From assembly GCA_018340805.1 (NCBI GenBank), contig JACMZG010001908.1, positions 40,101,484 to 40,165,483 of the forward strand: 64,000 nt of DNA. Reading direction: 5' to 3'. The position numbers and the translations under genes were made by a program. Below the pieces are notes generated by a model. That model was not told the origin of the DNA, did not search any database, and worked only from the letters and a program-made list of their open reading frames with translations. Shown one piece after another: positions 1-11,652 of the stretch (the stretch's first letter is position 1; each line of letters starts with the position of its first letter). The stretch comes from Microvelia longipes. Lineage: Eukaryota > Arthropoda > Insecta > Hemiptera > Veliidae.

Positions 1-133
1 CCAATATAGATACTCAGGGCCACTCCTTAGCCACCTTATTCAATACTTTATAGCTTTAAGTCAGGGATAAATATAAATAATAGCATTATAGAGTAAGTGG
101 GTTTAGAATAATATAAACGTGGAGTGTTCTTAT

Positions 134-519
134 AAAACGTATTGACAGACTATATAGCTTAACTGGTATGCGAATCTTTTAATTAGAGCAATGCTTCAAA
201 AAGAAATATTGACAGACTTATAGCTTAACTGGTATGCGAATCTTTTAATTAGAGAATGCTTCAAAAAAGAACGTATGACAGACTATAGCTTAACTGGTAT
301 GCGAATCTTTTAATTAGAGCACTTCAAAAAAAACGTAATGACAGACTATATAGCTTAACTGGTATGCGAATCTTTTAATTAGAGCACTGCTTCAAAAAAA
401 ACGTAAGACAGACTATATGCTTAACTGGTATGCGATCTTTTAGTTAGAGCACTGCTCAAAAAACGTATGACTAGCTTAAGTATGCGAATCTTTATTAGAA
501 CACTGCTTCAAAAAATATG
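134..519. repeat. Minisatellite, six units of about 52-67 bp
   Basis: Six head-to-tail units share the core GACAGACTATATAGCTTAAC followed by GGTATGCGAATC and a GCTTCAAAAA end. The GACAGAC start recurs at 144, 211, 277, 340 and 407, giving periods of 67, 66, 63 and 67; the sixth unit is shortened. Most differences between units are single-base gains or losses, often in A runs. No open frame runs through it. It is a local satellite-like array; no function is visible. Confidence 0.93.
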
Positions 520-931
520 TAAATAGATATTAAAATGTAACTTAAACGTAATAACCATCCAAAATTTCAGAACGACATAATAGACTGCAGTATTAATTTT
601 TTAAAGTTGGCAGCACTGACAGGCGATAAGGGCTATAATACGGCCAAAGACTGCCGAAACTGAAAGCGGGATTTGACAAAAAGTTGATTAATTTAAATTA
701 GTTCAATATTTAAGAAAAAATTGTATGAGTTTAATTGTATTTTATTTATTCATTCAAAAGAAAAAATCTTATATAATTTTTATTGACATATGTCAGTTTA
801 CATGAAAATCCCATACTAAAGGGATAAGATGTTTAAAACATAATTTAGGGCCGAAAATCGACCCCCCATGATGTAGTCTATACAGGTTATATTTTTCCCG
901 CTGATTATTTTGTTTTATTTTTTTATTTAGA
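520..931. other. No feature seen
   Basis: AT-rich single-copy-looking DNA between the minisatellite and the first microsatellite. I see no reading frame of note, no tRNA-like box and no repeat shared with the rest of the window. Confidence 0.5.
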
Positions 932-962
932 AACACACACACACACACATATATATATATAT

Positions 963-995
<33 letters not shown>
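932..995. repeat. Compound microsatellite (AC)n(AT)n
   Basis: An (AC)n run of about eight units passes directly into an interrupted (AT)n run. The same AC-then-AT order recurs at other loci in the window. Confidence 0.95.
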
Positions 996-1000
<5 letters not shown>

Positions 1001-2954
1001 GATGTAAGGACTTTGGCCTTGGTTTTGGCTTAAATTATTTTTATTGAATAAAAAAATGAGAAGTAATGGTCTCCATGCTTCTGTACATACAGAAAGCCCT
1101 AATTTAAAATAGAGACATCACAACATGTCAGTATAGGTAAATTAACTTAATAAAGAAAACAAGCATAAACAACTAATTTAGCGTTAGAATGCATTTAATC
1201 TGAAAATTATATTAAAATGAAATAATATTTAATTTAGGTTTTTTTTTAAGTATTTATAATTATTAAAAAGTCAATACAATTATTAAAAATTATACTTCAT
1301 TTTGTTTCTCACAAAAAATATGAATAATATAATTAATAAAACTTTAGAAGATCTGTTGACTGAAATAATTTCAAATGTAGGTACCGAATTTACGAAACCT
1401 CACATGTTGACCTCACAGTATGTCAATCAGTTTCGAGAATGAATGAAACTGATGTATTCAGTTGAATCATACCTTTACGTCTAAACCAAATATGAAAATA
1501 CAGAGTAATTTCCTTTAGGGTTTAATTAAAAATATTTATATATTTTTTAAAATTAAACCCTGATTTATGTTTGTATTTATTAGTTATTCATTTATATTTA
1601 TAACTTAATAACCATACTTAATTTTGTACATTTACACATTATTTATTTGTGTACTTGCACATAATATAAATATTATTCCCGGTCGTTATTTTTAAAAATA
1701 AACGACTAAACCAACAAATAAATGAAATTCAATGAATAAATAATAGAAACAAGTAGTAATAAAAAGTTAGTTAAAGGAAAGTAGATAAACAAAAATAATG
1801 ACTTTAAAATAAATAACCAACAAATTATTTGAATATAAATAAATCCAATTTACATTGGTTTCAAGTCTACTTATTTACAACACTCGGAACAGTCTTATAA
1901 ACTACATTAATTTTGTACTTATTTTTTATTTTAAATAATAATGAATACAGTTTGTTAATCTTTACTTTATTGTATAATCTTTATTGTAATATTTCTTTGT
2001 TTAACATTTAAATTATAAATATTTTTAAAACTTTAATTTGTACGTATTTCTGTTTATTATAAACTTTTCATTATTCATTTTGTACGTTTAATATTAATAT
2101 TTTTTTATCTTTTTTAAATAATCACTAGATTAATCTAAATTCTTCAATACCCAATTATAAAAGATTTTTATAAGGGACCTCCATATGTTTTAATATTTTT
2201 TTATGGTACTACATTTTTTTTTTTAAACTTGTATTAAAAATCAATAACATGCTTTAGGCTATTAACGAAATAATTGTAGTATTTGATATATTATACATTT
2301 AAAAAGTAGTTAGTAGGATTATGTTTAAACGATTGTTACGCCCATTAACATTAGTTTTTAAAAGAATTAACAAGAGGACCATATGCCAAGGTCTGTGGGC
2401 GGTCCATTCAGACCCTTAGTTCTTTGAAAAGGTTCTTAAAGCTTTAGAATTAACTTTAGGGTCGTTATTACAAGGAAATATATTTACATTTAAAAATGTT
2501 GCTACTTGTTATTTTATTATTTATTTTGTAAAATGATATATTACTTTTTTAACTTATTATTTTACGTTTAGAAATTACAAAGAAAATTGCAAGGAGCTTT
2601 TTTAAATTATTTAGAATTATATTTCTTCTCATATCTTAAATTCAAAAGGGCTTAAAAACTCTTCTTAAGGGTTTTTGAGGCTACTAATTTGAAAAAAAAA
2701 AATAATAAAGGATTACAGATGATTTTTTAGAGAGACGTAATCAAGTGTTGCAAATGTAACACACTAATCATTTATAACCATGCAGGTTTTTCGGTTCAAA
2801 GTTTTAAGTTATAAATCGATAAATAGTTCAGGTGAAATGAATCGACAATGCTTTTATGGTAAATAATAGAAATACTTACTTAAATAGAAAAGTTTAAAAT
2901 TACATTAGTCTACCATTAACCAGTTTTTTCTAAACGCTGAATAGTATTAAAAAG
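996..2954. other. AT-rich DNA without genes, small hairpins only
   Basis: About 2 kb of very AT-rich sequence. I see only short inverted repeats: AGGGTTTAATT at 1517-1527 with its complement at 1551-1561, and GTCGTTATTTTT near 1682 with an imperfect complement ending near 1706. No coding signal, RNA gene or dispersed repeat is recognised. Confidence 0.5.
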
Positions 2955-3054
2955 AAAATAACATTTAAAAAGTTTCTTTTTGTGGACTTATAAAAATATA
3001 TAAATAAAAACAGATTAATTACAAAAAAGTCCTATATTTTTATTATATAACAAT

Positions 3055-3093
3055 AACTAAGCTTTCGACTAAAAATTAGTCATCATCAAAGTT
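3055..3093 (-). ncRNA. Hammerhead-ribozyme-like motif, left arm of 3-kb foldback
   Basis: On the minus strand: stem I AACU, core UUGAUGA (first core base U instead of C), one extra U, stem II GACU/AGUC with a 7-base loop, GAA, self-complementary AGCU, U at the cleavage position, then AGUU closing stem I. The core substitution would be expected to weaken or abolish cleavage. Confidence 0.55.
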
Positions 3094-3266
3094 TAACAAA
3101 TATTAAATAAAAAAACAAATTTACAAACTACTTCATATTGCACCTTGGTATATGGTTTGGTGAGCTTTTTTATGCTGTTTTTGGCAAGCTTTCTCCAAAC
3201 CATACCAAGGTGCCATATGAGGTAGTTTGTAAATTTGTTTTTTTATTTAATATTTTATATTTGTTA

Positions 3267-3305
3267 AACTCTGATGAAGACTAATTTTTAGTCGGAAGCT
3301 TAGTT
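3267..3305 (+). ncRNA. Hammerhead-ribozyme-like motif, right arm of 3-kb foldback
   Basis: Stem I AACU, intact CUGAUGA, one extra A, stem II GACU/AGUC with a 7-base loop, then GGA in place of GAA, self-complementary AGCU, U, and AGUU closing stem I. The A-to-G change in the core differs from the lesion in the left arm, so each arm carries one different core change. Confidence 0.55.
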
Positions 3306-3371
3306 ATTATTATATATTAAAAAAATATAGGACTTTTGTGAAATTAATCTGTTTTTATTTTTAAAATAACA

Positions 3372-3741
3372 ATTATTTTAAAGTGATTAATTACCAAAAG
3401 TTAAAGAAGCAATTGGAGAATCAGTTACAATTGGGTTACTCATATCCAACTGCAAGTATCGAAGTTAACTGATTTATCAATTGCCATTATTTTTGTTTCA
3501 TTCTTTTATTTCTTCCAAGTATTCTTTTCGATATAACTATGATGCTTTCTTATGTCAAGGACAGCAACAGCGATAAATACGCGAGCAACAGTTATTAACA
3601 AATAGTGCTGCATTAAGCGTCGCATTCAGTACACATTATTCTCATATTTATTTTATAAAGTCATCACAAATATACTAAACATATATATATGTAATAAAAT
3701 ATACATTATTAAAAATTATTATTACAAAATATATTATGAAT
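3372..3741. other. AT-rich spacer with a fragment shared with 57.4 kb
   Basis: The minus strand around 3430-3475 resembles 57408-57465: both carry GAAGAAGCAAT-like and CGATACT..GTTGGATATGA blocks. The 57-kb copy lies beside a hammerhead-like motif, so this may be body sequence of the same element family. Nothing else is recognised. Confidence 0.4.
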
Positions 3742-4280
3742 GAAAAAATTGGGTACAAGGTACCTCAGAACTTTTCCTCACCACATTGCCTCATCCTCAT
3801 CTTTACTACTTTAAAATATAAGAATCACCAAATTTATACTGCAACAAGTCATCAGACAAGCACAGTTAATACATTTGTTTTATTCTCAGCGGTCACCCAT
3901 CCAGGCACTGACATCGTTCGATGCTACTTCACCTTATAATCCAACAAAAACCGTCTTGAAAAAAAAACCTAATTTACTTATTTATTACACAAGGGGATAC
4001 ACTTGAATCGAATTTCAACTCAATTGGATTATTTTTCCATTTTTCATATTTTAAAAAAATTGATAAAAAATACATAAATGCTGATAATGAGATAATACTA
4101 GGCACATATGTTGGTCTACACATATGTTGGCACATATATATTACTAAATGCCTGTCAAATCTCAAATTAATTAAAACAATTTTTTCGTAATTTATGAATT
4201 TTCAATTTTGCTCTTTAAAATTTTGCTCATCGAAATGTTTAAACTCTTATTACCTACGGTATAAATGAAGAAAAGTAAAA
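3742..4280 (+). repeat. GGTACC-family dispersed repeat, longest copy
   Basis: Begins with AAAAAATTGGGTACAAGG then TACCTCAGAACTTTTCCTC; continues with a CCAAATTTATACTGCAACA block and a CGAATTTCAACTCAAT block near 4010; ends with CTACGGTATAAATGAAG and AAAAGTAA at 4252-4273. The same start, middle and end blocks recur in the same order, on the minus strand, at 50376-50712. Start and end share ACTTTTCCTC in inverted orientation, hinting at weak terminal inverted repeats. A 67-codon frame at 3736-3939 is only this repeat read through. The class is unknown. Confidence 0.65.
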
Positions 4281-4492
4281 AAATAAATGATACATAAATT
4301 ATAAAGAAAATAACATTAAAGGTAAAGTGAAGAAAGGTTGCTCCTTTTGTATTTTATTAAGACAGAACACAGACATAAAAACTCTCTTACCATTTTAAAT
4401 TAATAAAAACATAACTATTAGCCAATTTGTGTTATTTTTCGTAGTATACTTTTATTACACAATTAAAATAGAAGCAAGAACATAAAGTTTAT

Positions 4493-4545
4493 GGTCGTAA
4501 AGTCCACATATACAAAGTCATAACAATAACTTGAACAATATAACG
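4493..4545 (+). repeat. Dispersed repeat pair, copy 1
   Basis: Shares GTCGTAAAGTCCAC, ACAAAGTCA, CAATAACTT and AATATAACG, in order, with 5893-5953. The similarity is about 80% by eye with small gaps. The class is unknown. Confidence 0.55.
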
Positions 4546-5610
4546 TCTTAATAAAACCTTACCGCATTTATGTACCGAGTTTCTTAGAATTGAAAAAGTT
4601 CCATAGAGCATAAGGAAACGATGAGAAATTAAAAAAATAATGTCTGAAATATTTTAATTTAAAATAATAATGAATCGAATTAAGATAGTAATGAAATGAG
4701 AATCAATCTTGAACACAAAATGTAAAATTTAGCAATGTCCTTAAGTTTAAATAAAAAAACTATATCATTGCCTTCTTTATATGTTTCTTAAATCTATCTT
4801 TTCTTAATAAATAAATAACTTTTATTTGATAGAAGTTAAAAAGTAATGAAGCCTACGGTTAACGCGACATATTAGTGGTGAATGCATTAAGGGAGAGGGG
4901 ATCGGATAATCATAACAAGTAGGGCACGTCGTTGGTCCCCATGGGTTGTGTTCTAAAACTTGGATTACCACCCAAAATTGGGTCGAAGGCAGTTATTATT
5001 AGGTCGCGAGAAAATGATTGATAAAAGTAAAAAATAAAAATATATGTAGGTATAATTTTGAAAATTTTTATTAAATTAAAATTAATTAAATAATTAACAA
5101 TAAAAGTTAATAAAATATTTTATTAACTTCATTATCTAGTTTAATCAAGTTTGAAATTTTATATACATCGATAAGAATTTAAGTCAGCTATTTCCCCTGT
5201 ATTTGACTATTGCCTTTTGCTCTTTATTGGATACATACGGCTCTGTATAAGTTCGTTTCTGTAATTTACACGTTTTGTTGATCTATTAAATTCTAAGCTG
5301 TATTCTGGAAAACATCAAATAAGAGGATAGAAATTTTATAACCCGTCTTAAAAATAAAATTAGAACAAAGGTAAAATCATAATTCTAAGATGACGTCAAA
5401 CTTTCCAGGACCCAACTTCAATAAAAAGTCCAACAGTCCCAAAAATAGAAGTAGAAAGCCTGATACTCTTAAAATTACTCTATACAATTTATATTTGTAA
5501 TGTACCAATACATCACAAGGAAATAAGCAACTGTGAAGAATTATATTAAATGTTGAAAAGCAAAAAATAATTAACTATTCTAGTAATATCTGTAAAGTAT
5601 TAGAATTGGG
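4546..5610. other. No gene seen; slightly GC-richer patch at 4850-5000
   Basis: Mostly AT-rich. The segment 4850-5000 is richer in G and C (GGGAGAGGGGATCGG, GGGCACGTCGTTGGTCCCC) but has no sustained open frame and no match elsewhere in the window. Confidence 0.45.
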
Positions 5611-5659
5611 GTAGTTACCCCCCCCCCCCCCCCCAATCAAAAATGTTGAGAAACGCTGT
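5611..5659 (-). mobile_element. Possible hAT-type terminal end beside a C17 homopolymer
   Basis: Read on the minus strand this gives CAGCGTTTCTCAACATTTTT followed by GATTG and a G run. CAGNGTTTCTCAAC-like termini are typical of hAT transposon ends. A run of 17 C at 5618-5634 adjoins it. The next eight bases, TTCTGTTG, would be the flanking duplication, but I found no partner end or second copy of it. Treat as a solo or truncated end. Confidence 0.35.
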
Positions 5660-5892
5660 TCTGTTGCAGATATTTTTGAGAATTTCAGAAAAATAGGATA
5701 ATAAGGTAGTTTTCGTTAGGACATAAAAATATAAGTCATTCATTTTTTTTTCTTCATTCCCAAGAAGAGCTGACTTACACAACGAATTCCTATGGCTTAA
5801 TCAAGCAGTAGCAAAATTTAACTTCTTTTCTCTCAACGAAGACCGTAAAAATTTACAAAAAATCCTAATTCATTAAAATAGTGTTATACAAA

Positions 5893-5953
5893 TAGTCGTT
5901 AAGTCCACTAACGTATGCAAAGTCAGAACCAATAACTTCAACGATATAACGAT
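5893..5953 (+). repeat. Dispersed repeat pair, copy 2
   Basis: Partner of 4493-4545, same orientation, 1.4 kb apart. The rest of 5660-6539 shows no recognised feature. Confidence 0.55.
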
Positions 5954-6539
5954 TAAATTTGGACTTGTTGACGCACCTTATATAGCTATTGGTGCTTCAA
6001 TTTGTTTTTCAAAATTTGAATATACCTTGATATTGTTAATCATTAATATTATTCTCAACATTTCCAGAAGTTAACCTTCCTCTCTTTTTCAATTTGAGTA
6101 AGAATGTAAAATCGATGAAAATTGAATATTGCATACAGTCAATAAAAAGAATAAACACTTACTGAGTTTTTATTGTTATGCTCTCAATGCGCGATGTATT
6201 TTTATGTTGGTAGTGTTTACACTAAAACTGTTATTTCATCTTGTTCTTCAGTTGAAGGTACAATATTGTCTATATTGAGTTAGTGGAGGGACAGAAGAAG
6301 TGTCTGCCTTCTGTTTGTTTTATATTGTTTTTCTTCGACTTTGGCGCCCTTGACTCAATATAATTTTTGTCTTATTATTTTTCTGTCTTCGTAAAATATA
6401 GATCGATAATTGAATACAAAGCAAGTATTTTTTTTTGTTTTAAATTTAGAACCCAGTTTTGTTTGGTACCAATGAACCATCGATAATAAATTACATCATC
6501 AAAACCATTCAAAGTAAAAAGAAAGAATTTAAACAAAAA

Positions 6540-6810
6540 ATCAGGTGCAGGAGACCTCGAAATTTTCGAATTCGCTACGCTCATCCTAAATCCATCGGAC
6601 TGGTTTGGCTCGTCCTCATAATTTAAAAATTACCAACTTTGTACTAAAAACGGACGTAATAATTTATTACGTAAATTGATAGACTTGTATCAAATTTCAA
6701 CTCAATCTTTTTTTTAATTTTTAACATTTAAAAAAAACTAAACAAGCTATTCAATCAAAATTAAAACTAATGCTGATAATAAAATGAAACTTGGCACATT
6801 CGTTGTACCT
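6540..6810 (+). repeat. GGTACC-family related repeat, diverged copy
   Basis: Contains GAGACCTCGAAATTTTCG, GGCTCGTCCTCAT, TGTATCAAATTTCAACTC and GCTGATAATAAAATGAAACT in the same order as the blocks at 3742-4280 (there CTGATAATGAGATAAT and GGCACATATGTTG). The start is diverged and the terminal TACGGTATAAAT block is not seen. Confidence 0.5.
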
Positions 6811-6967
6811 ATACCACACTAAAAGAGTGATTATTTTAAAATTGATAAAAAATGTTTCCTGTTTTATAGTTTTTCCAATCATTATGGCCAATAACACAAT
6901 ATATTTATTTTCTATTTAATAAAATATACTCGTATTCTTTATTGACTAATTATAACTAACGATTTCA

Positions 6968-7368
6968 TAAGCGTCATATGTCAACTACTTTCCTTCCTCC
7001 AAGCGAAATATGAAAGCGACATAGGTCAACTTCCAAAAGCTGTCAATTCTTTTCTTCTCACAAAGCGACATATTGTCAACTTTTTTTTCCTCCCAAAGCG
7101 AATATGCAACTTATTCCTTCCTCCCAAAAGCGAAATATGTCAACTTCTTACCTTCCTCCCAAAAGCGAAATATGTCAACTTCTTTCCTTCCTCACAAAGC
7201 GTCATATGTCAACTTTTTCTTCTTCCCAAAAGCGATACGTCAACTTCTTTCCTTCCTTCCAAAAATATGTCAATTATTCTTCCTCAAGAACATATACAAC
7301 TTCTTTCCTTATCAAAGCAATATGTCAATTCTTTCTTTTTCCAAAGCCAAACTAACTTCTTTCTTCCC
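6968..7368. repeat. Pyrimidine-rich minisatellite, about 11-12 units of 32-36 bp
   Basis: The consensus unit is GCGAAATATGTCAACTTC followed by TTTCCTTCCTCCCAAAA. Clear units begin near 6970, 7064, 7097, 7129, 7164, 7198 and 7231; the units after 7260 are more worn. Two overlapping frames at 7073-7420 and 7104-7355 are open only because the repeat lacks stops there. The plus strand is markedly C and T rich. Confidence 0.9.
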
Positions 7369-8317
7369 ATTGTATGACAGCATTCAAAACAATGATAAAG
7401 ATATGCATGTCAATAATTAGCTAGAAGATTTGTAAGAATGTTGTCTTGTTTAAGTAACAATAAGTGTGAAGACAAATTAAGTGGAACCATAAACATATTC
7501 TAATTTTTCCTCCACAGCTCATAATTAAATATTAGGTTAATAGTTGACAAAAATAACCATAATTTGTAATATAGTAAGGTATTGTTCGGTTTGGATTCCT
7601 TAACATGTTCAATGTTATCATATTAGTTTATCTGGTCCCTCGAGTACACTGGTCCATTACTCTTATAACTACAACAAACATTCAAATCCCCTTCTATAGG
7701 TTCTCTTTAAACAAACAAACATTCCCTTTCTAAAAGCCAAATGTAAACAAAACCTATAACATAAACACACAATAACCTTCCATAAACCCTTTAACGTTAG
7801 TTTGTTCAATATGTTATACGGAGTGAGTCATTGCACTCTTAAACGCTTTCTTGAATCACTTTTTTTTGTTACAAGGAAAGGAATTGATATAAGAAACATA
7901 TCCCTGTCTTTAAGTAATAAGAAGAAGTTAGCTAAAAAAAGTTAAGTCCTCACAACTTAAAACATCTTCAGTTTCAAGCAACGCACCAAAATTAAGCAAA
8001 TTCAGAAAAATATAATAATTATATGATTGCGCACTTAATGGTGCGTAACGTCACACAATTGCTAATAAAAAGAAAACTTAAATTTAACCTTGGTATAAGG
8101 AAATCGTGCTAATATTAGATCTGAGCTTAAATTGTTCAAAAATCGCGTGAAGAAAGAAGTTCATCTTTGTTTTATTTGAGGAAGAACCGATGATAGTGAA
8201 AATTCACTAACCATAGCTTGCTACACCTTTGAAGATTAGTATTAATAATTTAACTCTATGAAAAATTATTAGACATTGAAACCACGTTGATGTAAATTAG
8301 TAAACAAAACACAATGA
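7369..8317. other. No feature seen
   Basis: AT-rich sequence between the minisatellite and a SINE. No frame, RNA box or shared repeat is recognised. Confidence 0.45.
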
Positions 8318-8535
8318 CGCCTTCGTTCTCAATGATCGAGGTCGTTAAGATGTTAGTTTTAATATACTAATCTTGGGCAACACGGAGGTCTGAGGTTCGC
8401 ATCCCAGGTTACGCTGTCAGTTTATATGGGATTGAAATAAATGATCACCAACTGTAGATCACTTTAAGCGTAACGGTTATTCTTGATGGACCAAAAGGCT
8501 CTAAACGAGCATTATGAAGATGGTAATTATTAATA
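8318..8535 (+). mobile_element. tRNA-derived SINE, subfamily I
   Basis: The tRNA-like head has a worn A box (ATCGAGGTCGTTAAG) and a clear B box GGTTCGCATCC at 8394-8404. GTTACGCTGTCAGTTTATA follows, then AGCGTAACGGTTATTC and the 3' block GGCTCTAAACGAGCATTAT. The same order is found in the copies at 20.5, 29.2, 54.5 and 58.8 kb. SINEs are RNA polymerase III transcribed retroelements moved by a partner LINE. The copy is worn. Confidence 0.8.
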
Positions 8536-10163
8536 AGTTTATTTAAAAATGTTTACTATTTTTACCAATTTTATAAAGTTTAATATTTTATGATTTTTCT
8601 TATTGATTTTTTATTATGATTTATTAGTGATTTTTTTAATTTTAATCATGAAATTTTCCCCATTTTTGCTGGAATTACTTTTTTATTTTAAGTTAGCATT
8701 TTAAATTACATTTAAGAGTCAATAGATTTATCACTGCTTGTTTTTCTTAACTTATTTTCACGGGAGTTAAATTTTTGAGCCATAAAAACTAAATTCTACT
8801 TGTTTCCAATACGTTTCGGAAATAATAATTTGTATTTCATTTATTCTAAAATATTTTTTGTCACAATACTTTTTCCTTGTTTATCATTTTGTTTTTATTA
8901 TCTCTCTTTAAATTAAAAAAAAGCTAAATAAGAATAAGAAAAGAGCTTTTCAGTATTATGATAACTGAAAGAAGATATTGAAAAAAATGTGCACAAAAAA
9001 AGAAAATTTTCTTTATTTTTTTATTATATTTAATGTATTCTTTAGAATGGAAATCCTTCTTTCCCGTTTTTTCAGTAATTTGTTCAAGTTTAGTCAAAAA
9101 GAATAAAGTATAAAAAATTGAGAGCTGCTCTTAAAACGCTAATTGGGCAGTTAAAAAAAGAAAATATAAAACAAAAGAAAAATTGAAAGAGAAAAAAAGA
9201 AGACGTCTTTGTAAAGTAACCTTATGAATAAATTTTTATTTAAAGAATTCTTTTTTTTTAATTATGTATTTCTATTATTTATTGTAATTTTAATAATGAT
9301 ATTAATTTGTAACATAATTTATTAGTTATAAGGATATTTATTGTTTATTATTATTTATATTAAGTCAAATGATCCAATGGAATGGTTTAAATATGGTATA
9401 CTAAACCATAGTAATATTTGTTGTATACTTTATTTATAGAAATATGCAATTCAAGAAACAGAGGAAATTCGCTAAAGTTAATTGGTAGGCTGTATCTTAG
9501 AACCAGGCGAAAATATAATAACATTGAGAAAAATATTTACAATTACTTAGGGTATAATCGTTATTACAAGTATGGAATAAGAAATGAGTATAGTCTGTCG
9601 TCACATACTGATTACCCAAAATACAATAATGTAAACAAACTTAAAATTGACAGATGACTATTTTTTAAAAATATTTAGTACTAATCAACAACATTTTTTT
9701 TTTGTTTAAGAAAACACCCAGAATTTGCTGTTGCAATATTTCAATCAGCAACACCCTTATTTTTATTTCTTGGTCAGGAGTCGTCCTCTAATCTTCTTTT
9801 ATATTTATAGGGTTTTTTTTTAAAGAAAATTACTCTTATGAAATAGGTTCCATGGAAGGAGTTGGGGGAAGGGGAGGTCGGCTTTATTACTCTATACGAG
9901 AGACAAATTATGCCAGAAAAAATTTAAAAAAAAACTATTAATTCAGGGTCTCGTCCATGTGTTTCTACTAACCACGTGGAGGTCTTCGCAATGCTTCAAA
10001 GACCTAATAGAAAAAACATGGTGAGAAAGAAATTTTATCTGGTCTTCAGTATGTTCCTAAATTTTTTTACTTTTAAACTTTCTTCTTAAAAAATGAACAT
10101 TAAAAAAATATTAGTAATCAATGATTTTGTTTTCTTATAAAAGAAAGTAAAAGTATACATAAT
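8536..10163. other. AT-rich DNA without a recognised gene
   Basis: A 79-codon frame at 9418-9657 has no recognisable domain. It includes a GAAATTCGCTAAAG string near 9471 that recurs near 26479, 36740 (minus) and 52548, so part of it is probably repeat. The rest is low-complexity AT-rich sequence. Confidence 0.4.
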
Positions 10164-10218
10164 GTAAGAACTATTGTTCTTACAGTGGTTCGCGTTTTGT
10201 GTTTTGCACGCGAACCAC
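10164..10218. repeat. Two adjacent perfect hairpins
   Basis: GTAAGAAC/GTTCTTAC with a 4-base loop (10164-10183) is followed after one base by GTGGTTCGCGT/ACGCGAACCAC with a 12-base loop (10185-10218). The second stem is GC-rich for this window. The function is unknown; it may be the centre or end of a worn foldback. Confidence 0.7.
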
Positions 10219-11118
10219 ACGAACGACTTATTCCAATGGCTCCCTCTTATTATTTTTACACGCTGTCAACAGATTTTAGCCGTGTGTAGTACTATAGAAA
10301 TACATCTCCATGGAACAACACATATTGCAGAGGTAACTTTGTAAGTGTAAAAAGTATTAAAACAATACTTCGTTTTAGAAACAAGAGCATTTACAGCTTA
10401 TTTAATGGACACAAATGTTGTTTACATCCTTTACCTTCCTTCTTAGATATTCGTAAAACCTAACCAAAAATAGTCAATTTAATAAACCGAATCACTTTCT
10501 GATGTCTCTCTCTAAGATAAACAACACAATACACATGCTACAGATTGTTATATATCTTAATGTATGTTCAATCACATTAAATTTTATCACACTTCAAAAA
10601 TCAATTGTGAAAAGTCAAAATGTGTTAAAAAAATATTTATGAAAGGAATCAGAATAAAAACCAGGATACAGAACGAAAATATCAAAAGAATGAAACCACA
10701 GCGAGAAAAAGAAAAATAAGCAATAGGAGACGTAATATAAAAGATTTTGAAGAATGGGGAAGATGAGGTGTCTCCCTTCATTTAGGCCAGGAAATGAAAA
10801 CATTCGTTAAAAGAACCCCCTCAGTTTCGCTACGTCTCGTTCCCTATGTTTCGCTCAACCTTTTCTTCCAGCTGACAGGTTCATAGCACTCCTAACATTT
10901 TCTACAATCATTTTTATTCTATAAATATACTAAGAAAGCAAAAATGAAGGAAATTTCGAGCCAGTTGAAGGACATAAATAGTCAACATTAACTTATTAGA
11001 AAATTTAGAGAGTTATCAAGCGTCAACATTTAGCGATCGCGTTCTTTTTTTAATTATACAGTATCGAAAAAGTTAGTTAAGTAGTATGGTTATTAAAAGT
11101 TAAAAGCAGAACTCGCTA
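10219..11118. other. No feature seen
   Basis: AT-rich sequence. Overlapping minus-strand frames at 10587-10803 encode only hydrophobic low-complexity residues and are not credible genes. Confidence 0.45.
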
Positions 11119-11322
<204 letters not shown>

Positions 11323-11652
11323 AGAAGGCCAGCATTTTTCGTAAAACATACTGTTAAATATATATTGAGAAAATATTTCAGGTTTTAGTTAGTTTCTATT
11401 TAGAAGTAGTTTTAATTTTTTCTATACCAACATGTGAGATGGCTTGTTTTTTAGAAAAATTTCGATCTAGTAAATAAGGTACACAGGTGTATGTTGCAAT
11501 AAATTGATAAACTAAAGTGACGGACAATTATTACAATGTATCCACTTATGGTTATTAAATAAAAGCACCTTAATAAGGACAGCTACTTCCATGTAATAAT
11601 TGCTATATATATTAGGTTATATATAGTAATATCTATTACTATAGTGAAATCT

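Larger units (their letters stand above)
2955..3371. mobile_element. Foldback element with two hammerhead-like ends
   Basis: The left arm from 3002 and the right arm to 3360 are near-perfect reverse complements of about 165 bp, with a short centre near 3165-3190. Each arm holds a hammerhead-like motif facing outward. The 9-mer AAAATAACA occurs at 2955-2963 and 3363-3371; it touches the right arm closely but is separated from the left arm by 38 bases, a tail layout shared with the foldbacks at 19 kb and 49 kb. I infer a non-autonomous insertion of a Penelope-like type with inverted terminal units. There is no coding capacity. The duplication is short and AT-rich, so chance is possible. Confidence 0.72.

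Noticed and set aside
7073..7420. Longest reading frame in the window, 115 codons, with an overlapping frame at 7104-7355
   Set aside because: Entirely within a pyrimidine-rich minisatellite; both frames are translations of the repeat unit and have no domain.
9418..9657. 79-codon basic, Tyr/Asn-rich frame
   Set aside because: No recognisable domain, composition equal to surroundings, and it overlaps a short word repeated elsewhere.
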